Origin: a virus
IMG/VR virus record: IMGVR_UViG_3300035034_000050
Span: 1-34,188 of that record
Length of the DNA stretch: 34,188 bases
Direction: 5' to 3' (one strand)
Within the stretch, counting starts at the first letter, position 1. Each line of letters starts with the position of its first letter. The position numbers and the translations under genes were made by a program. Shown piece after piece: positions 22,073 through 29,957 of this stretch. The notes under the pieces are model-generated. The model ran no database searches. It was not told the DNA's origin and worked only from the letters and a program-made list of their open reading frames with translations.

Positions 22073-25000
22073 ATGGCGCGCAAGGATGTCGATCTCGTAA
22101 TCCGCGCCAAGGACGAAGCTGAAAAAGTCGTTAAATCAATCACGACGGCGATCAACGACTTCTCCGAGGCGCAGAAGAATCTGACCGCGAAAGCGGACAA
22201 AACGGAAAACTCGATGCAGGCCCTCGGGGCCGCTTTCGGGCAGTTCCAGAAAGACCTCCGGGGCGGAAACGCTGCGGAGGTTTTGGCGTCTACGCTGGGC
22301 AAGGCGAACACCGCTGTCGAGCGTTTGGAGAAGTCCGTCAAAGGGACGCGCGGAGAAGTCAAACGGCTCGATAGCGACTTCAAGTCGTCCTCGGCGGGCG
22401 TCGAGACCCTGCGCCAACGGGTTGCCGGGGCGGCCAAGGCCCTCGCCGACGGCAAGACATCCCTGAAGAAATACAAGAACGATCTCGCGAAAACGAAGAA
22501 AGAGGCTACTGCGCTGGCAGCAGCCGAAGCGAAGCTGAACGTCTCCGGGATCGAGAAGCGGCTGGAAGCCAAAGCTGCGGCTGCGGCCAAGACCGAGGCC
22601 CGGATCGCAGAACTGCGTCGTCAGATCGGGGGCATGGATACCCCGACAAAGCGGCTGACCTCATCCCTCGAAACCAATACCGCCAAGCTGGCTCGTCAGG
22701 CCGACGAGAGCGATAAGCTGGCGGCATCTCTCGTTCGGGCGCGCACCGAGCAGGCTGGGCTTGCCGCGAAGATGGGCGACACGGCGAACAAGATCAAAGC
22801 CAGCACGGCAGCGATCAAGAAGCAGGAAGGTATCGTCGCGGGTCTCGGGTCTGACTACCAGAAGGTCGTCACCGAGACCAAGGCCGCCGAGAAGGCGAAC
22901 GCTGATCTCGGCAAGGCGCTCGACAAGTCGAACAACGTCCTCGCCCGGCAGGATTCCCAACTCAACAAAGCCAAAGTAGAACTGAAGCAGTTCGCCGCGA
23001 CCAGCCAGCAGGCAGAGGCCGCGTTGAAGGAACTCTCGGCTGCCGGAGCCAAAGGTCTTCGCCTTGAGATCGGGACGCAAGCCCGCGCCGCGAAAGAAGC
23101 CAAGGTTCAGTTCGATGCACTGGCGAAAGAGACAAACGAACTGGCCGCCAAGATGGGCCGGGTCGGCGTCCCTACGCGCCAGATGGTCCAAGACTTTGAG
23201 CGCCTGAAGATTGAGTCCAAAGGGGCCAAGGCCGAGTTCCTGACGCAGCGCAACACGCTGGGCCAGCTTCGGCAAGTCTACCGGGAAGCCGGGACGGATG
23301 TTAATTCGCTGGCGACGGCGCAGGCCCGGTTCGTGGGTCTCCAAGGGCAAGCCGGGACGGCCATTCAGACGGCTCGGGCTAAGACAGACCAAAGCGTAGC
23401 CAGCCTGAACCAACTCCATGCGGGATACCAGAAGGCCGGGACGGCAGCAGGCGCTCTGGCCCAGAAGACTCGTTCGGGCGTGGCCGCGCAAAAACGGGAA
23501 CTCACGGTCAGTCAGCAACTCGCTCGGGCCTACCGGAACATCTATGGCGAGAAGCGCAAGGCCCTGTCGCTCACCCAGCGTCTCCGGGGCAACGTGCTGT
23601 CGCTCGTGGCGGCCTACGGCGGCCTGTATGGCGTGATCGACATCCTCCGGCGCGTTGTGGACGCCTATCAGCAGGTCGAGGCCGCGCAGGCCCGCCTCAA
23701 CGTCGCCTTTGACGGCGATATGGATGTGGTCGCGCAGGAGATGGACTATCTGCGCCGCAACGCGGAACGGTTGGGCGTAGAGTTCGGCGCGCTCGCCGGG
23801 GAATACTCCAAGTTCGCCATCGCCACCAAGAATACCGCGATTGAGGGGGGGCCAGCCCGGCGTCTGTTTATGCAGATCGCAGAGGCGGCCCGCGTCAACC
23901 GTTCCTCTATGGAGGAAATGAAGGGCGTCTTCGTCGCCGTCACCCAGATCGTGTCGAAGGGCGCGGTCCAGATGGAAGAATTGCGCCAGCAGCTTGGCGA
24001 CCGTCTCCCCGGTGCGCTGCAACTCATGGCCGACGGCCTCAACGTCACGACCGCAGAACTCATCAAAATGATGGAGCAGGGCCAAGTCACGGCGGAAGCC
24101 TTGGTCCCCTTCGGGAACGAACTCGAAAAACGCTTCGGCCCGCAACTCGCTGAGAGCCTTCAGTCGACGGCAGCCGAGATGGGCCGCCTCGAAAACGCTT
24201 CGTTCCAAGCCCTGAAGACCTTCGGCGAGGCCGGGTTCATCGACTCCTTCACGGACCTGATGCGGACCCTGACGGAGACCCTTCAGTCTGCGGACGCCGA
24301 AGCCTTTATCTCGCGCCTATCGGAGGCTTTTGCGTCCTTGTTGGACGTGATCGGGTTCGTCGCCAGCAACTTCCAACTGGTAGCGGCAGCAGCCGGGGCC
24401 TTTGTCGGGATCAAGTTGGTCCCTTTTGTTTTGGCCCTGTTTACCGGGTTCAAAAACCTCCGCACCGCGCTTATCGCGTCCAATGTGGCTATGGGGGCCA
24501 CGCAAGCCCGTGCGGCCACTATGGGCGTCTCCGTGGGCCGGGCCGCGATTGCGGTGCGCGGCCTGTCCCTTGCGTTCAAGGGGATGTTGTCGTCGACCGG
24601 GCTCGGGCTGGCCCTAGTCGCCGTCTCTACGGCTATCGGGTATTGGTCGACGCAAGCGGATCGGGCCACCGAGGCCATGAACTACCACCGTGGGATCGTA
24701 GACGATGTAAAGAACGCTTACGACGCCGCCGGAGAGTCTTCGGAAAATTGGGCGGATACGATCACGCGCGTCACATCGCAACAGGCTGAAGCAAACCTTC
24801 GGACTCTGGAAAACCAACTTCAGGCAACGCGCCGGGACGCCATCATCGCGCCTCTCGCCATCGAGAACCTTTACGAGCCTACGATTGGCGGCTTGGAAGA
24901 AACCCGGATTAAGTTGCGCGAATTGGCAAACGAGTTCCGTAATGGCAATTTGACAGTCGATGAATACAAGGCTGGTCTGGAAGAACTCGCGGACGTAGAC

Positions 25001-27088
25001 CCGACTCTTGATCGCGACTTCATCCTGTCACTCCAAGACGCTGCGGATGGCGTTCGCGGCCTCGAAATCTCGGTGCGTGAAGCCGAGTTGATCTTTATCG
25101 CGCTGACGGGGACCACGGAAGAAGCAGCGGCAGCGTTGCGTGAACTTCGTTACGGGGCCGAGGATTCGAGGGACGCCATAGACACCGGGGCTGCGGCCAC
25201 CGAGAGGTTCAATGCGGCGATGGAAGCACTCCGGGAAACACTCCCGGAAGCAGCCTCCGAGATGTCCAAGCTGGAACAGGAGACGGCGAAGATCGAAGGG
25301 GCGCTGCAACAGGCGCTTATTGCCGCCCGCGCCCTGCCAGACGCCATCATGCGGATCGCTGCGGAGCAAGAGGCTCTGGCAGCCGCGAACCAAGGTCTCA
25401 TGGACCTGACGCAAGCGGCAGTCGATGCCAAATTCGGACGGTTCACGGATAGCACGGAAGCGGCCTCGGCCTTGATTCGGCAGTTTGAGGGTTTCCGGGA
25501 AACCCCGTATTGGGATGTCAATGCGCTCCGGGCGGGCTACGGCTCGGATACAGTTACGTTGGCCGACGGGTCTGTCCAGAAGATCGTCGCCGGGATGCGG
25601 GTATCGGTGGCCGACGGCAACCGGGACTTGGCGCGTCGGATCACGACCGAGTTCATGCCCGCAGCACGGGCCGCAGTCGGGGGCGAACGCTTTGATACCT
25701 TCACGGCGCAGCAGAAAGCCGCCCTGACATCCATTGCATATAACTACGGCAGCATCCCAGACAGGATCGTCGAAGCCCTGCGCACGGGGTCCAATGAACA
25801 GATCGCCAACGCGATTCGGGGCCTCGGTGGGGACAACGCTGGGATCAACCGGGGTCGTCGGAACCAAGAAGCCGCCCTGTTCACGTCGACCGCAGCCACG
25901 GATACGGCAGCGCGCGAGCAAGAGCGCGAAGCCTCGCGTCTGGCCGATGAGGCCGAACGCCGGGCCGAAGCTGTCCGGGACTTCCACGACGCCACGGCAG
26001 CCGGGATCGAGCAGCAGCAGTTTGAGTTGTCCATCGCGGACCAGCAGCTTGTCGCCCGCGAGCAGGCCAAGGCCATTCGAGATGCCGAGTTGGCCGCCCA
26101 AGAGGCCGGGACCGTGCTTACGGAGCAGGAACGTCAGGCGATCCTCGCCAACGTCGAAGCCAAGTTCCGCCAGCAGCAGATCGACGAGAACACGGCGGAC
26201 TCGGCAGAACGTCGGGCCGATGCGGAGGAACGGGTCAATCAGCTTCTTGGATACCGGGATTCCTTGAAGACCCAGCTTGACGCTGCGGTCGAAGGTGGGG
26301 ACACCGAGAAGGCCGAGGAACTGCGCGCCAAGATTGAAGAAATCAACGGCCAGCTTGAATCCGCGATCACCAACGCCCAGAACATGTGGTCGGCGGTCGG
26401 CGGTGAGCAAGGGGACGCTGCGGTCGCCCGCCTTGAAGCCCTGCGGATCAAGTCTGCCGAGTTCGGCCAAGAGGCTGAAAACGCTTACTTCTCTTGGAAG
26501 AAAGTCGGTGATCTCCTGATGAATGGGCTGGCTTCGGCCTTCGACACGTTCGCCAAGGGTATCGCCGAAGGTAAGTCGGCGTCCGAGGCCGCGCGCGATG
26601 CCTTCTTGCAGTTTGCCGCAGACTTCCTGCGCCAGATCGCACAGATGATTATCAAGCAGGCAATCTTCAACGCCCTCAAAGGGACCGGGATTGGCAACTT
26701 CCTCGGGATCGGGGTGGCCCACGCGGGCGGCCGGGTCGGCTCCAAGCGGGCCGGGTCCGGCAACGCGGGGCGTAAGGTCAACCCGGCGGTGTTCAACGGA
26801 GCCATGCGCTACCACGTTGGCGGGATGCCGGGCCTGCGTCCGGGAGAGGTTCCGATCATCGCCAAAAAGAACGAAGAAGTTCTGACACGCGACGACCCAC
26901 GCCACATCCTGAACAGCGGGAAGGCCAGCGGGTCCGGCGGGTCCGGCAAGACCTTGAACGCGAAGATCGTGAACGCTATCGACGCGCCGTCCTTCCTCGA
27001 AGCGGCCTTGAACAGCCCTGAAGGGGAGCGGGTCTTCTTGAACTTCATGCGGGCAAACCAGAACGCGGTATCGGGGGCAGTATTCTAA
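22073..27088 (+). CDS. Tail tape measure protein with embedded GH24 lysozyme domain
   Basis: A 1671-residue protein. Residues 1-460 are alanine/lysine/glutamate-rich coiled coil. Hydrophobic segments lie at about 506-526, 767-793 and 843-858, suitable for inner-membrane channel formation during ejection. Residues about 1130-1275 form a T4-type lysozyme domain: E1139 in QFEGF, D1148 nine residues later (the T4L E11/D20 distance), then RAGYGSDT; the usual catalytic-site Thr is not in place. A second coiled coil and a conserved C-terminal VAHAGGRVG segment follow. It sets tail length and the lysozyme part probably opens peptidoglycan on entry. At about 1.5 angstrom per residue the tail would be near 0.2-0.25 micrometre. 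AAGAGG precedes the ATG. Confidence 0.92.
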   Translation: MARKDVDLVIRAKDEAEKVVKSITTAINDFSEAQKNLTAKADKTENSMQALGAAFGQFQKDLRGGNAAEVLASTLGKANTAVERLEKSVKGTRGEVKRLDSDFKSSSAGVETLRQRVAGAAKALADGKTSLKKYKNDLAKTKKEATALAAAEAKLNVSGIEKRLEAKAAAAAKTEARIAELRRQIGGMDTPTKRLTSSLETNTAKLARQADESDKLAASLVRARTEQAGLAAKMGDTANKIKASTAAIKKQEGIVAGLGSDYQKVVTETKAAEKANADLGKALDKSNNVLARQDSQLNKAKVELKQFAATSQQAEAALKELSAAGAKGLRLEIGTQARAAKEAKVQFDALAKETNELAAKMGRVGVPTRQMVQDFERLKIESKGAKAEFLTQRNTLGQLRQVYREAGTDVNSLATAQARFVGLQGQAGTAIQTARAKTDQSVASLNQLHAGYQKAGTAAGALAQKTRSGVAAQKRELTVSQQLARAYRNIYGEKRKALSLTQRLRGNVLSLVAAYGGLYGVIDILRRVVDAYQQVEAAQARLNVAFDGDMDVVAQEMDYLRRNAERLGVEFGALAGEYSKFAIATKNTAIEGGPARRLFMQIAEAARVNRSSMEEMKGVFVAVTQIVSKGAVQMEELRQQLGDRLPGALQLMADGLNVTTAELIKMMEQGQVTAEALVPFGNELEKRFGPQLAESLQSTAAEMGRLENASFQALKTFGEAGFIDSFTDLMRTLTETLQSADAEAFISRLSEAFASLLDVIGFVASNFQLVAAAAGAFVGIKLVPFVLALFTGFKNLRTALIASNVAMGATQARAATMGVSVGRAAIAVRGLSLAFKGMLSSTGLGLALVAVSTAIGYWSTQADRATEAMNYHRGIVDDVKNAYDAAGESSENWADTITRVTSQQAEANLRTLENQLQATRRDAIIAPLAIENLYEPTIGGLEETRIKLRELANEFRNGNLTVDEYKAGLEELADVDPTLDRDFILSLQDAADGVRGLEISVREAELIFIALTGTTEEAAAALRELRYGAEDSRDAIDTGAAATERFNAAMEALRETLPEAASEMSKLEQETAKIEGALQQALIAARALPDAIMRIAAEQEALAAANQGLMDLTQAAVDAKFGRFTDSTEAASALIRQFEGFRETPYWDVNALRAGYGSDTVTLADGSVQKIVAGMRVSVADGNRDLARRITTEFMPAARAAVGGERFDTFTAQQKAALTSIAYNYGSIPDRIVEALRTGSNEQIANAIRGLGGDNAGINRGRRNQEAALFTSTAATDTAAREQEREASRLADEAERRAEAVRDFHDATAAGIEQQQFELSIADQQLVAREQAKAIRDAELAAQEAGTVLTEQERQAILANVEAKFRQQQIDENTADSAERRADAEERVNQLLGYRDSLKTQLDAAVEGGDTEKAEELRAKIEEINGQLESAITNAQNMWSAVGGEQGDAAVARLEALRIKSAEFGQEAENAYFSWKKVGDLLMNGLASAFDTFAKGIAEGKSASEAARDAFLQFAADFLRQIAQMIIKQAIFNALKGTGIGNFLGIGVAHAGGRVGSKRAGSGNAGRKVNPAVFNGAMRYHVGGMPGLRPGEVPIIAKKNEEVLTRDDPRHILNSGKASGSGGSGKTLNAKIVNAIDAPSFLEAALNSPEGERVFLNFMRANQNAVSGAVF

Positions 27089-28683
27089 TGGCGATCATTT
27101 TTCCCTACGAGCCGGATTGGTCCTCCGGCGTCGAGATGAGCCGTGAATACAAGACGGAGATCATCGAGTCCCGGAACCTGACGGAGCAGCGCAAGGCGCA
27201 ACGCTCGCAGCCCCGGCGCACGGTCAGTTTTGACGTGAAGTCCCACGCCCGTCGCGGTGAGGACATCATCGAGTATCTGGAAGACAAAGCGCAGGAGCCG
27301 TTCTGGCTCCCAGACCCCACGCGCGCTGCCCTCATGGGCGAGGCGGCCCAGATCGGGGACGATAAGTTCGTGGTCAAAGGGTCCAACACACCGTTCTGGC
27401 TGAAGGCTGGGGCCAAGGTTATTTTGGGCCGGGGGACAGACGCCCTGAAGGAACTAGCGACCGTGGCGAGCGTGGATGGAGACGCGATCACCTTGGAAGA
27501 CCCTACGGCCTACGAGTGGCCCGCGAATACGCTTGTCCGCATGGCTATGCTCGGTCGCTTGGAGCAAGAGTTGGCCACGCGCTGGGTGACGACGACAACA
27601 GGCGGCATAACCTTCACCTTCTTGGAGGACCCGAACGACACCTACGAGGAAGTCTACCGCAGCCAACGGAACGACCGCTGGTATGACGGCAGAGAACTCT
27701 GGCTCCGCAAGCCCAACTGGCGCGAGCCTGTGGACGCGGGAATCCAAGGATACCTGACCACGCTGTCGTTCGACCGTGGCGTCTTCGACCACCGGGCCGC
27801 GCAACCGTTCAACACGCGCACATGGGCTGCGACATACTCCGGCATGTCCTCGGATGCGGCGGAAGAACTGATCCAGTTTGCCCACCGAAAGCGGGGTCGT
27901 AGGCACTCGTTCTGGATGCCGACTTGGCGGGACGACATGGAGTTGGCCGGGGAATCTCTGTCGGGGACAAATACGCTCACGGCCAACGGGACTGTTGTTT
28001 TTGACAGGCACGACGGTTCGGTCCACATGAATCGGGTCATCGTCTTCTTTGCCGACGGGACCCATGAGTGCAACACGGTCGACTCGATGGCGAAAGCCCT
28101 CGGGAACACAGTAATCACGATGAAGAATAATTGGTCAGCAGACCTGACCTATTCTCGGGTCCGCCAGATTTGCTGGCTCCCGCTCTGGCGCATGGCGACG
28201 GATAAGCTGACGATGCTCTGGCCGACCAGCCGGGTAGGGGAAGCCAAGGTCGCGATCCAACAGGTCCGGGCCTACCAAGCTGTCGGCGATGGGTATTTTC
28301 CGATCACCACGGCGGAGGACAACGGGACGCATACCTACGACATGCGCGGCTACGGCTTTATCTCTACGGGGGATGTCCTCGGATCGCTCGGGCTGCATTG
28401 GTCCACCGAGGCTAAGAAGATCAGCGACGGTATGGATGCAGAGGCCCTGCTACGGGTGACGGTTAAGTTCTACACCGAAGTTCTCGGCGCTCTCGGGGAC
28501 CAGATCGGCGCGACGATCACGCACGAGATCACCGCGTCTGGCGACGTGTCTTTGGATTTTGTCGATGACATCCCGGCCCGTTCAGCGTATGTCAAACTAA
28601 CTTATACGAAAACAGCGACGTTGCCGGGTGACACGGCCTACGAAAATGTCGTGGACACCGTGACGTTTAGGGGTAAGCCATAA
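27088..28683 (+). CDS. Distal tail protein-like (lambda gpM position)
   Basis: A 531-residue protein that overlaps the tape measure stop by one base. The start, IIFPYEPDWSSGVEMSREYKTEI with a following QRKAQRSQPRRTVSFDV, has the pattern of siphophage distal tail proteins: strands that bind the tail tube, with a paired QR-rich strand. A similar motif returns near residue 255 (AAEELIQFAHRKRGRRHSFWMPTWRDD). The rest is beta-rich. It probably caps the tube and connects it to the hub. It is longer than lambda gpM, so added receptor or carbohydrate domains are possible. Confidence 0.7.
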   Translation: MAIIFPYEPDWSSGVEMSREYKTEIIESRNLTEQRKAQRSQPRRTVSFDVKSHARRGEDIIEYLEDKAQEPFWLPDPTRAALMGEAAQIGDDKFVVKGSNTPFWLKAGAKVILGRGTDALKELATVASVDGDAITLEDPTAYEWPANTLVRMAMLGRLEQELATRWVTTTTGGITFTFLEDPNDTYEEVYRSQRNDRWYDGRELWLRKPNWREPVDAGIQGYLTTLSFDRGVFDHRAAQPFNTRTWAATYSGMSSDAAEELIQFAHRKRGRRHSFWMPTWRDDMELAGESLSGTNTLTANGTVVFDRHDGSVHMNRVIVFFADGTHECNTVDSMAKALGNTVITMKNNWSADLTYSRVRQICWLPLWRMATDKLTMLWPTSRVGEAKVAIQQVRAYQAVGDGYFPITTAEDNGTHTYDMRGYGFISTGDVLGSLGLHWSTEAKKISDGMDAEALLRVTVKFYTEVLGALGDQIGATITHEITASGDVSLDFVDDIPARSAYVKLTYTKTATLPGDTAYENVVDTVTFRGKP

Positions 28684-29507
28684 TGGATGATGAAGCCTTC
28701 TGGGGCGAGCCAGTCGAACTCTACCTGTTTGAGACGGGCGATTCGACATACTACGCCTACACCGACGGGGAACGGGCGATCACGCTCGGCGGGAAGACCT
28801 ATGAGCCGATCCCGATTGAGCGGGGGCGTATCACGTCCTCCGCCGGGCTGGATAAGACGCAGATGAAAGTCACCGTCCCGCTCTCGGCCCAGATTGCAGA
28901 AATCTTCCGCACATACCCGCCGGGCTTCAAGGTGAGCCTGAAGGTTTTCGCAGGGCATGTGAACGACCACGACCAGAAGTTCAACGCGGTATGGGTCGGT
29001 CGCGTGTTGCAGTGCAGCCGGGAGAACACCAGCGGCGGCGTCGAGAGAGCCGTGCTGTCGTGCGAACCTGCGTCCACAACGATGCGCCAGAGCGGCCTGC
29101 GCCGTAACTGGCAGCTATCCTGCCCGCACGTCCTCTACGGCGCGCTCTGCGGGGCCTCCGAGGCCGTTGCGACTACGAGTCATACCGTCGTGGACATGGG
29201 CGGAACATGGATCGAACTGGCCCCGGATTGGGAGGGCCCTATCCCTCGTAACAAATTCCGGGCGGGGAAGGTCAAATGGGACGGGGACTTCGGGAAGGAA
29301 CAGAGAATGATCTTGGGGACAGAAGGGGCGGTGACGCTTCAGTTGGCCGGGCCGACATCGGCTCTCAACATCGGAGACACGGTAGAAGTCGCTCTCGGGT
29401 GCAATCGGCTCCGGGGCGACTGCACGGACCTGCACGACAACATCGTGAACTTCGGGGGCCAGCCTTGGATTCCCACGGAGAACCCGATCAACAAGTCGCA
29501 GATTTGA
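28683..29507 (+). CDS. Tail hub protein, DUF2163/gpL-like, with four-cysteine Fe-S motif
   Basis: A 274-residue protein with the layout of the DUF2163/BR0599 hub family used by gene transfer agents and many alphaproteobacterial phages. The N-terminal beta domain is followed by CPHVLYGALC and by GCNRLRGDC-TDLHDNIVNFGGQPWIP at the end. Cysteines C147-x8-C156 and C240-x6-C247 have the spacing I recall for the iron-sulfur-binding lambda gpL family. It sits in the baseplate ring below the distal tail protein. Its ATG overlaps the previous stop by one base. Confidence 0.82.
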   Translation: MDDEAFWGEPVELYLFETGDSTYYAYTDGERAITLGGKTYEPIPIERGRITSSAGLDKTQMKVTVPLSAQIAEIFRTYPPGFKVSLKVFAGHVNDHDQKFNAVWVGRVLQCSRENTSGGVERAVLSCEPASTTMRQSGLRRNWQLSCPHVLYGALCGASEAVATTSHTVVDMGGTWIELAPDWEGPIPRNKFRAGKVKWDGDFGKEQRMILGTEGAVTLQLAGPTSALNIGDTVEVALGCNRLRGDCTDLHDNIVNFGGQPWIPTENPINKSQI

Positions 29508-29508
29508 C

Positions 29509-29751
29509 ATGATTGGCTGGTTCGCAACCCTCCTGATCGGGATCGCCCTGAACATTGTGGCATACCTCATCATGCCGAAGCCGAAGGCCCCCCAGCCACC
29601 GGAGACGAAGGACATGGATAGTCCGACAAACTCTACGGGTTCCCCGATCATGGTGATCTGGGGGTCCCCGAGAATCAAAGGGCTGAACATCCTGCACTCG
29701 ACAAACAAGTTGACCGTGAAGAAGACCTACAAAGAGGGCGGCAAGAAATGA
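29509..29751 (+). CDS. Small tail-tip protein with N-terminal hydrophobic helix; possible hub N-terminal piece
   Basis: An 80-residue protein. Residues 2-21 (IGWFATLLIGIALNIVAYLI) form one hydrophobic helix, followed by a proline-rich linker and then PIMVIWGSPRIKGLNILHSTN and a lysine/glycine tail. The last segment resembles the first strands of large phage central hub proteins (pattern: small residue-rich, IPV-F-G-R-I-G-NI), which usually stay joined to a YYL-LALCHGP segment. Here that second segment starts the large protein at 29941. So this may be a detached hub N-terminus. The membrane-like helix may be an assembly or ejection element. Function is not proven. Confidence 0.65.
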   Translation: MIGWFATLLIGIALNIVAYLIMPKPKAPQPPETKDMDSPTNSTGSPIMVIWGSPRIKGLNILHSTNKLTVKKTYKEGGKK

Positions 29752-29957
29752 TTAAAGTTCGTCCTGAAGACGGCTTCAAGGCGGGTCTTTGCATCTCCGG
29801 GCAGCGCCGTTTTTTGACGCGCCACAACTTCGACTTCCGGGAGTTCGTCCGGGATGGGATCGACATCGAGAGATTCCGTGCGATAAAGGATGGAAACTTG
29901 GAGCGCGCGATCAAAGCCGCTGAAGCACGGGAGGCTGACAATGGGCGGCGGCGGTAA
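29748..29957 (+). CDS. Small conserved-looking tail-region protein, function unknown
   Basis: A 69-residue basic/acidic protein whose ATG overlaps the previous stop (ATGA) and whose end overlaps the central hub gene by 17 bp. The pattern GLCISGQRRFLTRHNFDFREFVRDGI followed by FRAIKDGNLERAIKAA resembles small proteins I recall next to hub genes in other siphophages. It sits in the place of lambda gpK/gpI but has no cysteine-peptidase motif. It probably helps tail-tip assembly; this is inference from position. Confidence 0.7.
   Translation: MIKVRPEDGFKAGLCISGQRRFLTRHNFDFREFVRDGIDIERFRAIKDGNLERAIKAAEAREADNGRRR

Noticed and set aside
25028-26905. Long minus-strand frame opposite the tape measure (and similar ones at 22661-24208, 16817-18358, 14289-15641)
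   Set aside because: All are antisense to well-supported genes, lack ribosome sites and motifs, and arise from GC-rich third codon positions.
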